Under the pieces are notes generated by a model. The model made no database searches and was not told the origin of the DNA. It saw nothing but the letters and a program-made list of their open reading frames with translations. Below are positions 8,181 through 15,519 of a DNA stretch of 64,000 nt, one piece after another. Made by a program: the position numbers and the translations under genes. Within the stretch, counting starts at the first letter, position 1. Each line of letters starts with the position of its first letter. The stretch spans positions 2,480,001 to 2,544,000 of the forward strand of contig CAVZII010000005.1 in NCBI GenBank assembly GCA_963775275.1, in the 5' to 3' direction. This DNA is from JANWHQ01 sp963775275. Lineage in GTDB: Bacteria > Pseudomonadota > Alphaproteobacteria > Caulobacterales > Caulobacteraceae.

Positions 8181-8253
8181 ACCCGCCGACCCATGAACAC
8201 CGGCGAGCGAGGCGTGCATGGGTGGCCGGGACAGAGCCCGGCCATGACGGTGG
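8181..8253. repeat. Intergenic two-hairpin repeat, copy A
   Basis: A segment of about 73 bases that recurs at 9542-9615 with few differences. Both copies share CCCATGAAC near the left, CATGGGTGGCCGGGAC and GAGCCCGGCCATGACGG on the right. In this copy the second stem (TGGCCGGG against CCCGGCCA) is intact. It lies between the SDR and the serine hydrolase genes and may act as a transcript-stabilising or terminating hairpin. Confidence 0.7.
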
Positions 8254-8330
8254 AAGGAAGGCTGGGGCCCCTGTGCGGGGCAGGCCGCAAGCCTCCGCCT
8301 AGACAGCCATTTCAAAGGGAGACGCGGAAC

Positions 8331-9476
8331 ATGGGCGCCTGGCGGCAGGATCGGCTGGATCATCTGAAGACGGTCATCGAGGGCGACATCGCCCGCGGCC
8401 TCTACTACGGCGCGGTGGTCAAGGTCGCCCGCTCCGGCGAGGTCGCCCTGGAAGTCGCCATCGGCGACGAGGGCGGGCCGGGGACCAAGCCTCTGAGCAC
8501 GGATTCGGTGTTCAGCATCTTCTCGACCACCAAGGCGATCACAAACGTCCTGACGTTCCGGGCCATCGAACTCGGCCAGCTCGCCCTGACCACCAAGGTC
8601 TCGGAGGTGATCCCCGAGTTCTCCGGCGGGATGCGCGAGCAGATCACGGTCTTCGACCTTCTGACCCACGCCTCGGGGCTGCCGAGCGTGTTCACGCCCA
8701 AGGCGGGGATGAACATCGACAAGCTCGAGCTGATCATCCAGGCCATCTGCGAGAATGTCCACGCCACCGCCGCGCCCGGCGAGCGGGTCGACTACTCGCC
8801 CCTGGCGCACCACGCGCTGCTCGGCGAGATGGTCCGCCGCACCGATCCCAAGGGCCGCCGCTATCGCGACATCGCCCAGGAGGAGGTGTTCGATCCCCTG
8901 AAGATGACGTCCTCGTCGATCGGCCGGGCGGAGCGGCTGAAGGACCGGCACGTGATCCCGAACTTCGGGCCCAACTCGCCGACCCAGCACCTCAGCTCCA
9001 ATGTGCCGGGGACCAACGGCGCCTTCGAGGATCCCGAGGCGGAGATGCCCTGGGTGGGCGCGGTCTGCTCCGTGCCCGATCTTTACCGCTTCGCCGAGAT
9101 GCTGCGCCGGGGCGGCGAGCTCGACGGCGCGCGGATCATCTCGCCGGCGATCATGGAGCTCGCCGTCAAGAACTGGACGGCCGACAAGCCCAACGAGCTC
9201 TACAAAGGGGTGGCCAACCGCGCCGGCTGGCGGCCCTTCCCCGCCTACATGGGCCTGGGCTTCGCCCTGCGCGGGCCCGGCATCCACCATGCCATCTACG
9301 GCACGCTATGCTCGCCGCAGACCTTCGGCAACTACGGCGCGGGCACCTCGCTCTTCTGGGTGGACCCGGTGCGCGAGGTCACCTTCGCCTTCCTGAGCGC
9401 CGGGGTGATGAGCCAGGGCGACAACATCGTCCGCTTCCAGCGCGTCTGCGACGTCGTCTCCTCGGCGGTGGTGTAG
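8331..9476 (+). CDS. Serine hydrolase of the beta-lactamase / class C esterase fold
   Basis: A 381-residue protein with the S-x-x-K active site (S-T-T-K in FSIFSTTKAI, about residue 64), the downstream Y-S-P element in RVDYSPLAHHALLGEM, and the LLTHASGLPS block that marks the Beta-lactamase (PF00144) esterase group. There is no signal peptide, so a cytoplasmic esterase or lactonase is likelier than a true beta-lactamase. The start at 8331 follows AAAGGGAGA; an upstream reading in the same frame crosses the hairpin repeat and was rejected. Confidence 0.9.
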   Translation: MGAWRQDRLDHLKTVIEGDIARGLYYGAVVKVARSGEVALEVAIGDEGGPGTKPLSTDSVFSIFSTTKAITNVLTFRAIELGQLALTTKVSEVIPEFSGGMREQITVFDLLTHASGLPSVFTPKAGMNIDKLELIIQAICENVHATAAPGERVDYSPLAHHALLGEMVRRTDPKGRRYRDIAQEEVFDPLKMTSSSIGRAERLKDRHVIPNFGPNSPTQHLSSNVPGTNGAFEDPEAEMPWVGAVCSVPDLYRFAEMLRRGGELDGARIISPAIMELAVKNWTADKPNELYKGVANRAGWRPFPAYMGLGFALRGPGIHHAIYGTLCSPQTFGNYGAGTSLFWVDPVREVTFAFLSAGVMSQGDNIVRFQRVCDVVSSAVV

Positions 9477-9541
9477 GGGAGGGCGTGATGGGCGCGCAAT
9501 TCTCCGGCGCATCCATTGCCTTACCGTCGTCGCCGGGCTTG

Positions 9542-9615
9542 TCCCGACGACCCATGAACCGTGGAGCATGCCGGTGTTCATGGGTGGCCGGGACGGAGCC
9601 CGGCCATGACGGTGG
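9542..9615. repeat. Intergenic two-hairpin repeat, copy B
   Basis: Second copy of the repeat at 8181-8253. Here both stems are perfect: ACCCATGAAC (9550-9559) pairs with GTTCATGGGT (9576-9585), and TGGCCGGG (9585-9592) pairs with CCCGGCCA (9599-9606). It lies between the serine hydrolase and GMC oxidoreductase genes. Confidence 0.72.
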
Positions 9616-9666
9616 ACGGGGATGGCGTCTCGATAGAATCGGCGAGACCGCGAGGGGACGCCGCGC

Positions 9667-11307
9667 ATGACGATGGAGCCCGCCCAGGTCTACGATTACG
9701 TCATCGTCGGCGCCGGCACGGCGGGGTGCGTGCTGGCCAACCGCCTGTCGGCCGATCCGAACGTGCGGGTCTGCCTGATCGAGGCCGGACCGCCGGACAA
9801 GAGCTTCAAGATCCGCATCCCGGCCGCCGTCGCCGCCGCCATCGGCGACAAGCGCTTCGGCTGGGACTTCTTCACCACGCCGCAGGCCGGCGCGGGCGGT
9901 CGCAAGGTGATCCTGCCGCGCGGGCGGGTGATCGGCGGCTCGAGCTCGATCAACGGCATGGTCTACTTCCGCGGCCACCCGCGCGACTTCGACGAGTGGT
10001 CGAGCGTCCACGGCGCGGCGGGCTGGAGCTACGGCGAGGTGCTGCCCTACTTCAAGCGCTCGGAGAACAACGAGGCCTGGCCGGGCTCGCCCTACCACGG
10101 CGTCGGCGGCGAGATGAACGTCATCGACATCCCCAGGAACAACCCCCTGGTGGACGTCTTCCTGGCCGGGACCGATTCCCTTCAATACCGGCGCAATCCC
10201 GACTTCAACGCCGCCGATCCCGAGGGCTTCGGTCCGCGCCAGGGGACCATCCGCAAGGGCCTGCGCGTCTCCATGGCGAGCGCCTTTCTGGATCCCGTCC
10301 GTGGACGGAAGAACCTCGAGGTCCGCTCCGGCGCCATGGTGACCCGGGTGCTGATCGAGGGCGGCCGCGCCACGGGCGTCGAGCTCGACGCGGACGGCCA
10401 GCGGCTGAGGATCGGCGCGCGGCGCGAGGTCATCCTGAGCGCTGGCGCCTATGGCTCGCCGCACCTGCTTCTGCTGTCGGGCGTCGGCGACGGCGCCGAG
10501 CTGAACGCGGTCGGGATCGAGCCGGTCCATCATCTGCCCGCCGTGGGCCGCACGCTCGGCGATCACCCGGCCGCGGCGGTGGCCATGCGCACCAAGAGCC
10601 CGGAGTCCTACGGCCTGTCGTGGAAGGCCCTGCCGCGCGACATCTGGAACGTCGCCGAGTACCTCGCGGCGCGCAAAGGCCCCCTCGGCAGCAACCTTCT
10701 GGAGGCGCACGGCTTCATCCGCAGCCAGCCGGACCTGGAGCGCCCGGACCTGCAACTGGTCTTCATCCCGGCCCACCGCAACGCTTCAGGGTTTCCGATC
10801 CCTTTCGGCCACGGCTTCGGGATCATCTCGATCAATGTGCGGCCCAAGGCGCGGGGCTCGGTGCGGCTGGCGAGCCCCGACCCGCACGCGGCGCCGGCCA
10901 TCGATCCCAACCTGTTCGGCGCGAGCGGCGACATCGAGGCGGTGCTGAAGGGCCTTCAGATCGGTCGTCGGATCCTGGCCGCCCATCCGTTCGCGCGGCT
11001 GGAGGCGCACGAGATCCTGCCGGGCGATCAGGTGCAGTCCGAGGCGGACTGGCTGGATCACATCCGGCGCACCTGCGTGACCGTGCATCATCCTTCCGGC
11101 ACCTGCCGCCTGGGCGGATCGGAGGACACGGTGGTCGATCCGGAGCTGAAGGTGAGGGGCCTTCAGGGCCTGCGCGTCGCCGACGCCTCGGTCTTCCCCG
11201 AGCCGATCGCCGGCAACACCAACGCCTCGGTGGTCATGGTCGCCGAGAAGGCGTCGGACCTGATCCTCGGCAAGCCCGCGCCCCCGGCCCTGGACGTCCC
11301 GCACTAG
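9667..11307 (+). CDS. GMC-family FAD-dependent oxidoreductase (choline/alcohol dehydrogenase type)
   Basis: A 546-residue flavoprotein with the N-terminal ADP-binding motif YDYVIVGAGTAGCVLANRLS, the GMC signature GGSSSINGM, and the C-terminal catalytic region with HHPSGTCRLG and NTNAS. The family oxidises primary or secondary alcohols to aldehydes, ketones or acids; choline dehydrogenase, glucose dehydrogenases and polyethylene-glycol dehydrogenase are relatives. No bet genes are adjacent, so choline is not implied. The TAG stop codon is formed by the edge of a CTAG-bounded repeat that starts at 11304. Confidence 0.93.
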   Translation: MTMEPAQVYDYVIVGAGTAGCVLANRLSADPNVRVCLIEAGPPDKSFKIRIPAAVAAAIGDKRFGWDFFTTPQAGAGGRKVILPRGRVIGGSSSINGMVYFRGHPRDFDEWSSVHGAAGWSYGEVLPYFKRSENNEAWPGSPYHGVGGEMNVIDIPRNNPLVDVFLAGTDSLQYRRNPDFNAADPEGFGPRQGTIRKGLRVSMASAFLDPVRGRKNLEVRSGAMVTRVLIEGGRATGVELDADGQRLRIGARREVILSAGAYGSPHLLLLSGVGDGAELNAVGIEPVHHLPAVGRTLGDHPAAAVAMRTKSPESYGLSWKALPRDIWNVAEYLAARKGPLGSNLLEAHGFIRSQPDLERPDLQLVFIPAHRNASGFPIPFGHGFGIISINVRPKARGSVRLASPDPHAAPAIDPNLFGASGDIEAVLKGLQIGRRILAAHPFARLEAHEILPGDQVQSEADWLDHIRRTCVTVHHPSGTCRLGGSEDTVVDPELKVRGLQGLRVADASVFPEPIAGNTNASVVMVAEKASDLILGKPAPPALDVPH

Positions 11308-11467
11308 GGGTGGATCAGAAGTTCGCATGATGATGGCGGCTTGCTCGGCTGCGAACTTCTGATCCGTAAACCACACTAGAATCATACATTTGCTAGTGTC
11401 CTTATCGATTCCGAAGTTCGCATCCGCCTTGCAAATGCGCTGGCGAACTTCGGAATTGGGACACGAG
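11304..11467 (+). repeat. CTAG-bounded double-hairpin repeat, copy 1 (MITE-like)
   Basis: First of four copies. Structure: CTAG, hairpin A (11304-11379; arms contain GGATCAGAAGTTCGCA and its complement), a 13-base spacer, then hairpin B (11393-11467; arms contain ATTCCGAAGTTCGC and its complement). This copy is the most degraded: the left edge lacks two bases and the right CTAG has become CGAG. The TAG at 11305-11307 is the stop codon of the GMC gene. The rest of the 386-base gap holds a hairpin (CTTTGA/TCAAAG near 11510-11530) and the palindrome at 11596. Confidence 0.92.
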
Positions 11468-11595
11468 GAGGAAGAGGGGCCAGAGCCGATGTCCGCCCCA
11501 CCGCCTTTGATCCTTGACGGTCAAAGCCTCCGAAAATCGACTCCGACCCCTATCCCCCGGCCTTGCCTCAAGCTCGGCGGCTTTTGCCGCACTTA

Positions 11596-11610
11596 TATCA
11601 CAATGTGATA
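11596..11610. promoter_or_regulatory. Palindromic operator TATCAC-N3-GTGATA, site 1
   Basis: Reads TATCAC-AAT-GTGATA, a perfect 6-3-6 palindrome, 84 bases before the htrA start codon. Its right arm runs into GATAGT preceded by TG-T, a reasonable extended -10 box, so a protein bound here would cover the promoter. Three more copies lie at 17555, 30327 and 32175. The cognate regulator is unknown. Confidence 0.6.
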
Positions 11611-11693
11611 GTACGTGGGCGGCGTTGGCGTCGCGGCGCGCCTTGGAGACGAGGCGCCCGGACGCGGATTCGTTGCACCAGGTCACGCCAGCC

Positions 11694-13226
11694 ATGAACA
11701 GGAAAACCTATCTCGCCGCCGGCGCCGCCGCGGCTCTCGCGCTCTCGCTCGCCGCGGCGGGCGGATACTGGGCCCGCGCCAGCGCCGACACCGGCGCCGT
11801 CAACGCCGCGCCTACCCCGCCCGCCGCCGGCGCTCCGGCCTCCTTCGCCGGACTGGTGCAGAGGGTCGCGCCGGCGGTCGTCTCGATCGACGTCGAGCGC
11901 AAGGCGGACAAGCAGGCGGCCGCGTGGGGACGCAGCTTCGGACCGTTCTCGTTCCAGTTCGGCCAGCCCGGCCAGGGCGGCCAGGGCGGCGACCAGGGCC
12001 AGCCCTTCGGCTTCGACTTCCCGAGGATGTTCCAGCCGCCGCAGGACCAGGGGCCGCTTCCGCCCCAGCGCGCCGCCGGGTCGGGCTTCTTCATCTCGCC
12101 GGACGGCTACATCGTCACCAACAACCACGTCGTGGAGGACGCCCAGAAGATCACGGTCCATACCAAGGACGAGCGCGAGCTGAAGGCCCGCGTCATCGGC
12201 CGCGACGCGGCCACGGACCTGGCGGTGATCAAGGTCGAGGGCGACGGCCATCCCTATGTCAGCTTCGAGGACCGGGCCAAGCCGCGGGTCGGCGACTGGG
12301 TGGTGGCGGTCGGCAACCCCTTCGGCCTGGGCGGCACCGCGACGGCCGGCATCGTCTCGGCGCTGGGACGGCGCAACGTCGGCGACTCCAACTACGTCGA
12401 CTACATGCAGATCGACGCTCCCATCAACCGGGGCAACTCCGGGGGGCCGACCTTCGACGTCGAGGGGCGGGTGGTCGGCGTCAACACCGCCATCTACAGC
12501 CCGTCGGGCGGCTCGGTCGGCATCGGCTTCGACATCCCCGCCGACGTGGTCGCGCGGGTGTCCAAGACCCTGATCGCGCATGGCAAGGTTGTGCGCGGCT
12601 ACATCGGCGCCGCGATCCAGGACGTGACCCCCGACATCGCCGACAGCCTGGGCCTGCACGGCGGCAAGGGCGCGCTGGTGTCCGAGGTGACCGCGGGCGG
12701 CCCTTCGGACGAGGCGGGGCTGAAGCCCGGCGACGTCGTGGTCGAGCTCGACGGCCATGCGGTCGGGTCCGCGGCGGACCTGACGCGCCAAGTGGCCGCC
12801 GTCAGCCCCGGCCAGGCCATCCGCCTGCAGGTGCTGCGCGACGGCCACGCCAAGGACATCTCGATCCGGTCGGGCGTGCGCCCCTCCGAGCAGGAGCTGG
12901 CCGAGAACGACGCGGGCTCCGGCCCCGGCGCCGGCGGACCGGCGGACCTGCCCGAGGAGCTCGGCATGCGGCTGAAGGCCAACGGCCAGGGCGGCCTTAC
13001 CATAGAGCGGGTCGGCGGCGACTCGGACGCCGGGACCAAGGGGCTGCGGCGCGGGGACGTCATCCTCCAGGCCGGCGCGCGCAAGACGGCGACTGCCGAG
13101 GACCTTTCCGCGGCCGTCCAGGACGCGCGCAAGAGCGGGCGCAAGTCCGTCCTCCTGCTGGTGGCCCACAACGGCGCGCGCATCTTCGTGCCGGTGAAGA
13201 TCGGGAACGAGACCGGCAAGGGCTGA
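11694..13226 (+). CDS. Periplasmic serine protease/chaperone HtrA (DegP family)
   Basis: A 510-residue protein with an N-terminal signal sequence (RKTYLAAGAAAALALSLAAAGGYWARASA), a trypsin-like domain and two PDZ domains. The catalytic triad is visible: H145 (TNNHVVED), D175 (ATDLAVIK) and S249 (GNSGGP). Between signal and protease domain lies a Gly/Gln/Phe-rich loop (about residues 85-115). PDZ1 covers roughly 300-390 and PDZ2 415-505. It degrades or refolds damaged envelope proteins. The ATG at 11694 directly precedes the signal peptide. The palindrome at 11596-11610 is a likely control site. Confidence 0.95.
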   Translation: MNRKTYLAAGAAAALALSLAAAGGYWARASADTGAVNAAPTPPAAGAPASFAGLVQRVAPAVVSIDVERKADKQAAAWGRSFGPFSFQFGQPGQGGQGGDQGQPFGFDFPRMFQPPQDQGPLPPQRAAGSGFFISPDGYIVTNNHVVEDAQKITVHTKDERELKARVIGRDAATDLAVIKVEGDGHPYVSFEDRAKPRVGDWVVAVGNPFGLGGTATAGIVSALGRRNVGDSNYVDYMQIDAPINRGNSGGPTFDVEGRVVGVNTAIYSPSGGSVGIGFDIPADVVARVSKTLIAHGKVVRGYIGAAIQDVTPDIADSLGLHGGKGALVSEVTAGGPSDEAGLKPGDVVVELDGHAVGSAADLTRQVAAVSPGQAIRLQVLRDGHAKDISIRSGVRPSEQELAENDAGSGPGAGGPADLPEELGMRLKANGQGGLTIERVGGDSDAGTKGLRRGDVILQAGARKTATAEDLSAAVQDARKSGRKSVLLLVAHNGARIFVPVKIGNETGKG

Positions 13227-13289
13227 TGACCGCGTCCGGCGCGGCCAGAGGTCACTTGGACGATGCCTGCGCGATCACGGCATGATATG

Positions 13290-13317
13290 GGGCGGCCGCT
13301 CATGAACCCGGCCGCCC
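13290..13317 (+). terminator. GC-rich hairpin after htrA
   Basis: GGGCGGCCG (13290-13298) and CGGCCGCCC (13309-13317) form a perfect 9-base stem with a 10-base loop, 63 bases after the htrA stop. No T-run follows, so this is at best a weak intrinsic terminator or an RNA 3'-end stabiliser. Confidence 0.45.
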
Positions 13318-13377
13318 GGCGCCTCCCCTTCCGCGGGGGACTCCGGATGGCCCGCGCCACCCTGAGGGACGTTCCCG

Positions 13378-13962
13378 ATGACCTCGCCCAACCGGCCGTC
13401 CAGTCGCGACCGGATCCGCCGCACCGCCCTGATCTTCGCCGTCATCCCGGTGCTGATGACCGGCGCGGCCTTCGCAGCTGTCCCGCTCTACAAGGCGTTC
13501 TGCCAGGCGACCGGCTTCGGCGGGACCATCCCGCGCTCCAAGCGGGCGCCGGGCAAGGTGCTCGACCAGACGCTGACGGTCTATTTCGACACCAATGTGC
13601 GCGGCATGCCCTGGACCTTCCAGTCCCTGCAGCGCAGCCAGAAGGTCAAGGTCGGCGGGACCAACATCGCCTTCTTCAAGGTGGTCAACAACTCCGACCA
13701 GGCGATCACCGGGCGCGCCGCCTACAATGTCACGCCCGAGAGCGCCGGCTGGCACGTGCGCAAGCTGCAGTGTTTCTGCTTCAACGCCGAGACGCTGGGC
13801 CCGCACGAGGAGGTGCAGTGGCCCGTGGTCTATTACATCGACCCCGCCTTCGCGACCGACGCGAACATGAAGGGCTACAGCGACCTGACCCTGTCCTACA
13901 CCTTCGTGCCCGATCCGGCCGAGGCGCCGACGGCCCTGCATCCCAAGGGCGCCGCGGGCTAG
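13378..13962 (+). CDS. ctaG: Cytochrome c oxidase assembly protein CtaG (Cox11 family)
   Basis: A 194-residue protein with one N-terminal membrane anchor (TALIFAVIPVLMTGAAFAAVPLYKAFCQATGFGG) and a periplasmic Cox11 domain. The copper-binding C-F-C-F motif is present (LQCFCFNAE), as is the VVYYIDPAF element. CtaG inserts copper into the CuB site of haem-copper oxidase subunit I. No cox structural genes are adjacent in the window, which is unusual since ctaG normally sits between coxB and coxC. A GAGGGACG ribosome site precedes the ATG. Confidence 0.95.
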   Translation: MTSPNRPSSRDRIRRTALIFAVIPVLMTGAAFAAVPLYKAFCQATGFGGTIPRSKRAPGKVLDQTLTVYFDTNVRGMPWTFQSLQRSQKVKVGGTNIAFFKVVNNSDQAITGRAAYNVTPESAGWHVRKLQCFCFNAETLGPHEEVQWPVVYYIDPAFATDANMKGYSDLTLSYTFVPDPAEAPTALHPKGAAG

Positions 13963-14123
13963 AGCCTTCCCAGCTCCAGACTCCTCTCCACCCGCGCCGG
14001 CGGCTGCGGGGCGGCCCCGCTCGCGCGGGATCGCACGTGGGGCTCGGGCGTTCCGCCCAGGGCGGGCGCGCCGTGGCGAGGCGGGCGGGCTGACAGGTTG
14101 AACGGCGAGCGCGGAGGCGAGCC

Positions 14124-14669
14124 ATGAGTGCGACGACATACGACGGACCGGTCCCCGAGGACGAGGGCGCGAGCCGGCGCGACTTCATCCACATCGCCGC
14201 GGCGGCGGGCGCGGCGGGCGCGGTCGCGGGCATCGGCTGGCCGATGATCGACCAGATGAACCCTTCCGACGACACCCTGGCGCAGGCGTCGGTGGAGGTG
14301 GACTACACCAAGGTCGCGCTCGGCCAGCAGATGGTGGTCAAGTGGCGCGGCAAGCCGGTGTTCGTCCGTCACAGGACGCCCAAGGAGATCGCCGAGGCGG
14401 TGGCCGGCGACCACGCCGACCTGCGCGATCCGGCCCGCGACGAGGACCGTCACAAGCCGGGCAAGGCCGAGTGGCTCATCGTCATCGGCGTCTGCACCCA
14501 CCTGGGATGCGTGCCGCTGTTCGGCGAAGGCCCGTTCGGCGGCTACCTTTGCCCTTGCCACGGCTCGGTCTACGACACCTCCGGCCGCATCCGCTCGGGC
14601 CCGGCGCCCAAGAACCTCTATCTGCCCGACTACGCCTTCGAGTCGGAGACCAAGGTGAAGATCGGCTAG
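14124..14669 (+). CDS. petA: Ubiquinol-cytochrome c reductase Rieske iron-sulfur subunit
   Basis: A 181-residue Rieske protein. The N-terminus has a Tat-type SRRDFIHIAAAAGAAGAVAG anchor. The [2Fe-2S] ligands are C124, H126, C143 and H146 (C-T-H-L-G-C129 and C143-P-C145-H), with C129 and C145 as the disulfide pair. It would carry electrons from quinol to cytochrome c1. No cytochrome b or c1 gene follows, so this is an isolated copy, paired here only with ctaG. The TAG stop is supplied by the CTAG-bounded repeat beginning at 14666. The 161-base gap before it holds only GC-rich sequence. Confidence 0.93.
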   Translation: MSATTYDGPVPEDEGASRRDFIHIAAAAGAAGAVAGIGWPMIDQMNPSDDTLAQASVEVDYTKVALGQQMVVKWRGKPVFVRHRTPKEIAEAVAGDHADLRDPARDEDRHKPGKAEWLIVIGVCTHLGCVPLFGEGPFGGYLCPCHGSVYDTSGRIRSGPAPKNLYLPDYAFESETKVKIG

Positions 14670-14831
14670 TGTGGTGGATCAGAAGTTCGCATGATGATGG
14701 CGGCGCCCTCGGCTGCGAACTTCTGATCCGTAAACCACACTAGAATCATACATTTGCTAGTGTCCTTATCAATTCCGAAGTTCGCATCCGCCTTGCAAAT
14801 GCGCTGGCGAACTTCGGAATCGGGACACTAG
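14666..14831 (+). repeat. CTAG-bounded double-hairpin repeat, copy 2 (MITE-like)
   Basis: A near-consensus copy. CTAG blocks stand at 14666-14669, 14740-14743, 14757-14760 and 14828-14831, marking the two ends of hairpin A and of hairpin B. The first TAG (14667-14669) is the stop codon of the Rieske gene. The region after it, up to 15093, holds no gene I can support. Confidence 0.95.
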
Positions 14832-15093
14832 CGTCCCGGCCCTGACGTTCGTCAAGGCGCGGAGGCGGCGTCGGGCAAGCGTCGGAGTCGACATGGACAT
14901 CGGCAAGGCGGTGATTCCGGTGAGGCTCGCGAATTCGACGCTCGTCGCCAGGGCCGCCCCAAGCAGGAAGAGGAACGTCAAATTCACCTCACCGGATGCG
15001 ATGTCCGGCGCCGTCGCGGCGGATCGAGGTCCCACTGCGACAAGTGACGTAAACTGAGCTATTGGGGCGCAAGTCAGGGGGACGAGCCGAGGC

Positions 15094-15504
15094 ATGGCGC
15101 TGGACGCAGAACGGTACAAGGGGCTCTCGGGCTTCCGTTACGCTTTGCGGCGCTTCCTGGCCGCCAGCGAGCGGATCAGCCGCCTGGGCGGGGTCACGCC
15201 GCAGCAGTATCAGGCGATGCTGGCGATCAAGACCAAGGCCGGCGAGACCATGACCATCAAGGAGCTGGCCGAGCAGCTGCTGCTCACCCACCATGCTGTC
15301 GTCCAGCTGGTGGACCGGCTGGCCAAGGCGGGCCTGGCCTCGCGCGAGCCCTCGCCGGGCGACCGACGCAGCGTCTCCCTCATGCTCAGCCCCAGGGGCG
15401 AGCAACTGCTCGACGAGCTGGCCGGCAAGCACCTGGACGAGATGCTGCGCCAGGAGCCCCTGCTCAGCGCCTCGCTGCGTCAGCTGCGCCGGATGGCGCC
15501 CTGA
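15094..15504 (+). CDS. MarR-family transcriptional regulator
   Basis: A 136-residue winged-helix regulator. The helix-turn-helix is MTIKELAEQLLLTHHAVVQLVDRLAKAGL (about residues 50-80) and the wing is REPSPGDRRSVSLMLSPRGEQLL, the typical MarR D-x-R-(x)n-L pattern. It converges with the ClC channel gene 15 bases away. Its targets cannot be told; no TATCAC-N3-GTGATA site is seen in front of it, so it is not obviously the regulator of those sites. Confidence 0.92.
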   Translation: MALDAERYKGLSGFRYALRRFLAASERISRLGGVTPQQYQAMLAIKTKAGETMTIKELAEQLLLTHHAVVQLVDRLAKAGLASREPSPGDRRSVSLMLSPRGEQLLDELAGKHLDEMLRQEPLLSASLRQLRRMAP

Positions 15505-15519
15505 GGCCTCGCCCCTTCG

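Noticed and set aside
14893..15057. Short frames in the gap between copy 2 of the repeat and the MarR gene
   Set aside because: A 54-codon plus frame and a hydrophobic minus frame exist but neither has a ribosome site or a recognisable fold.
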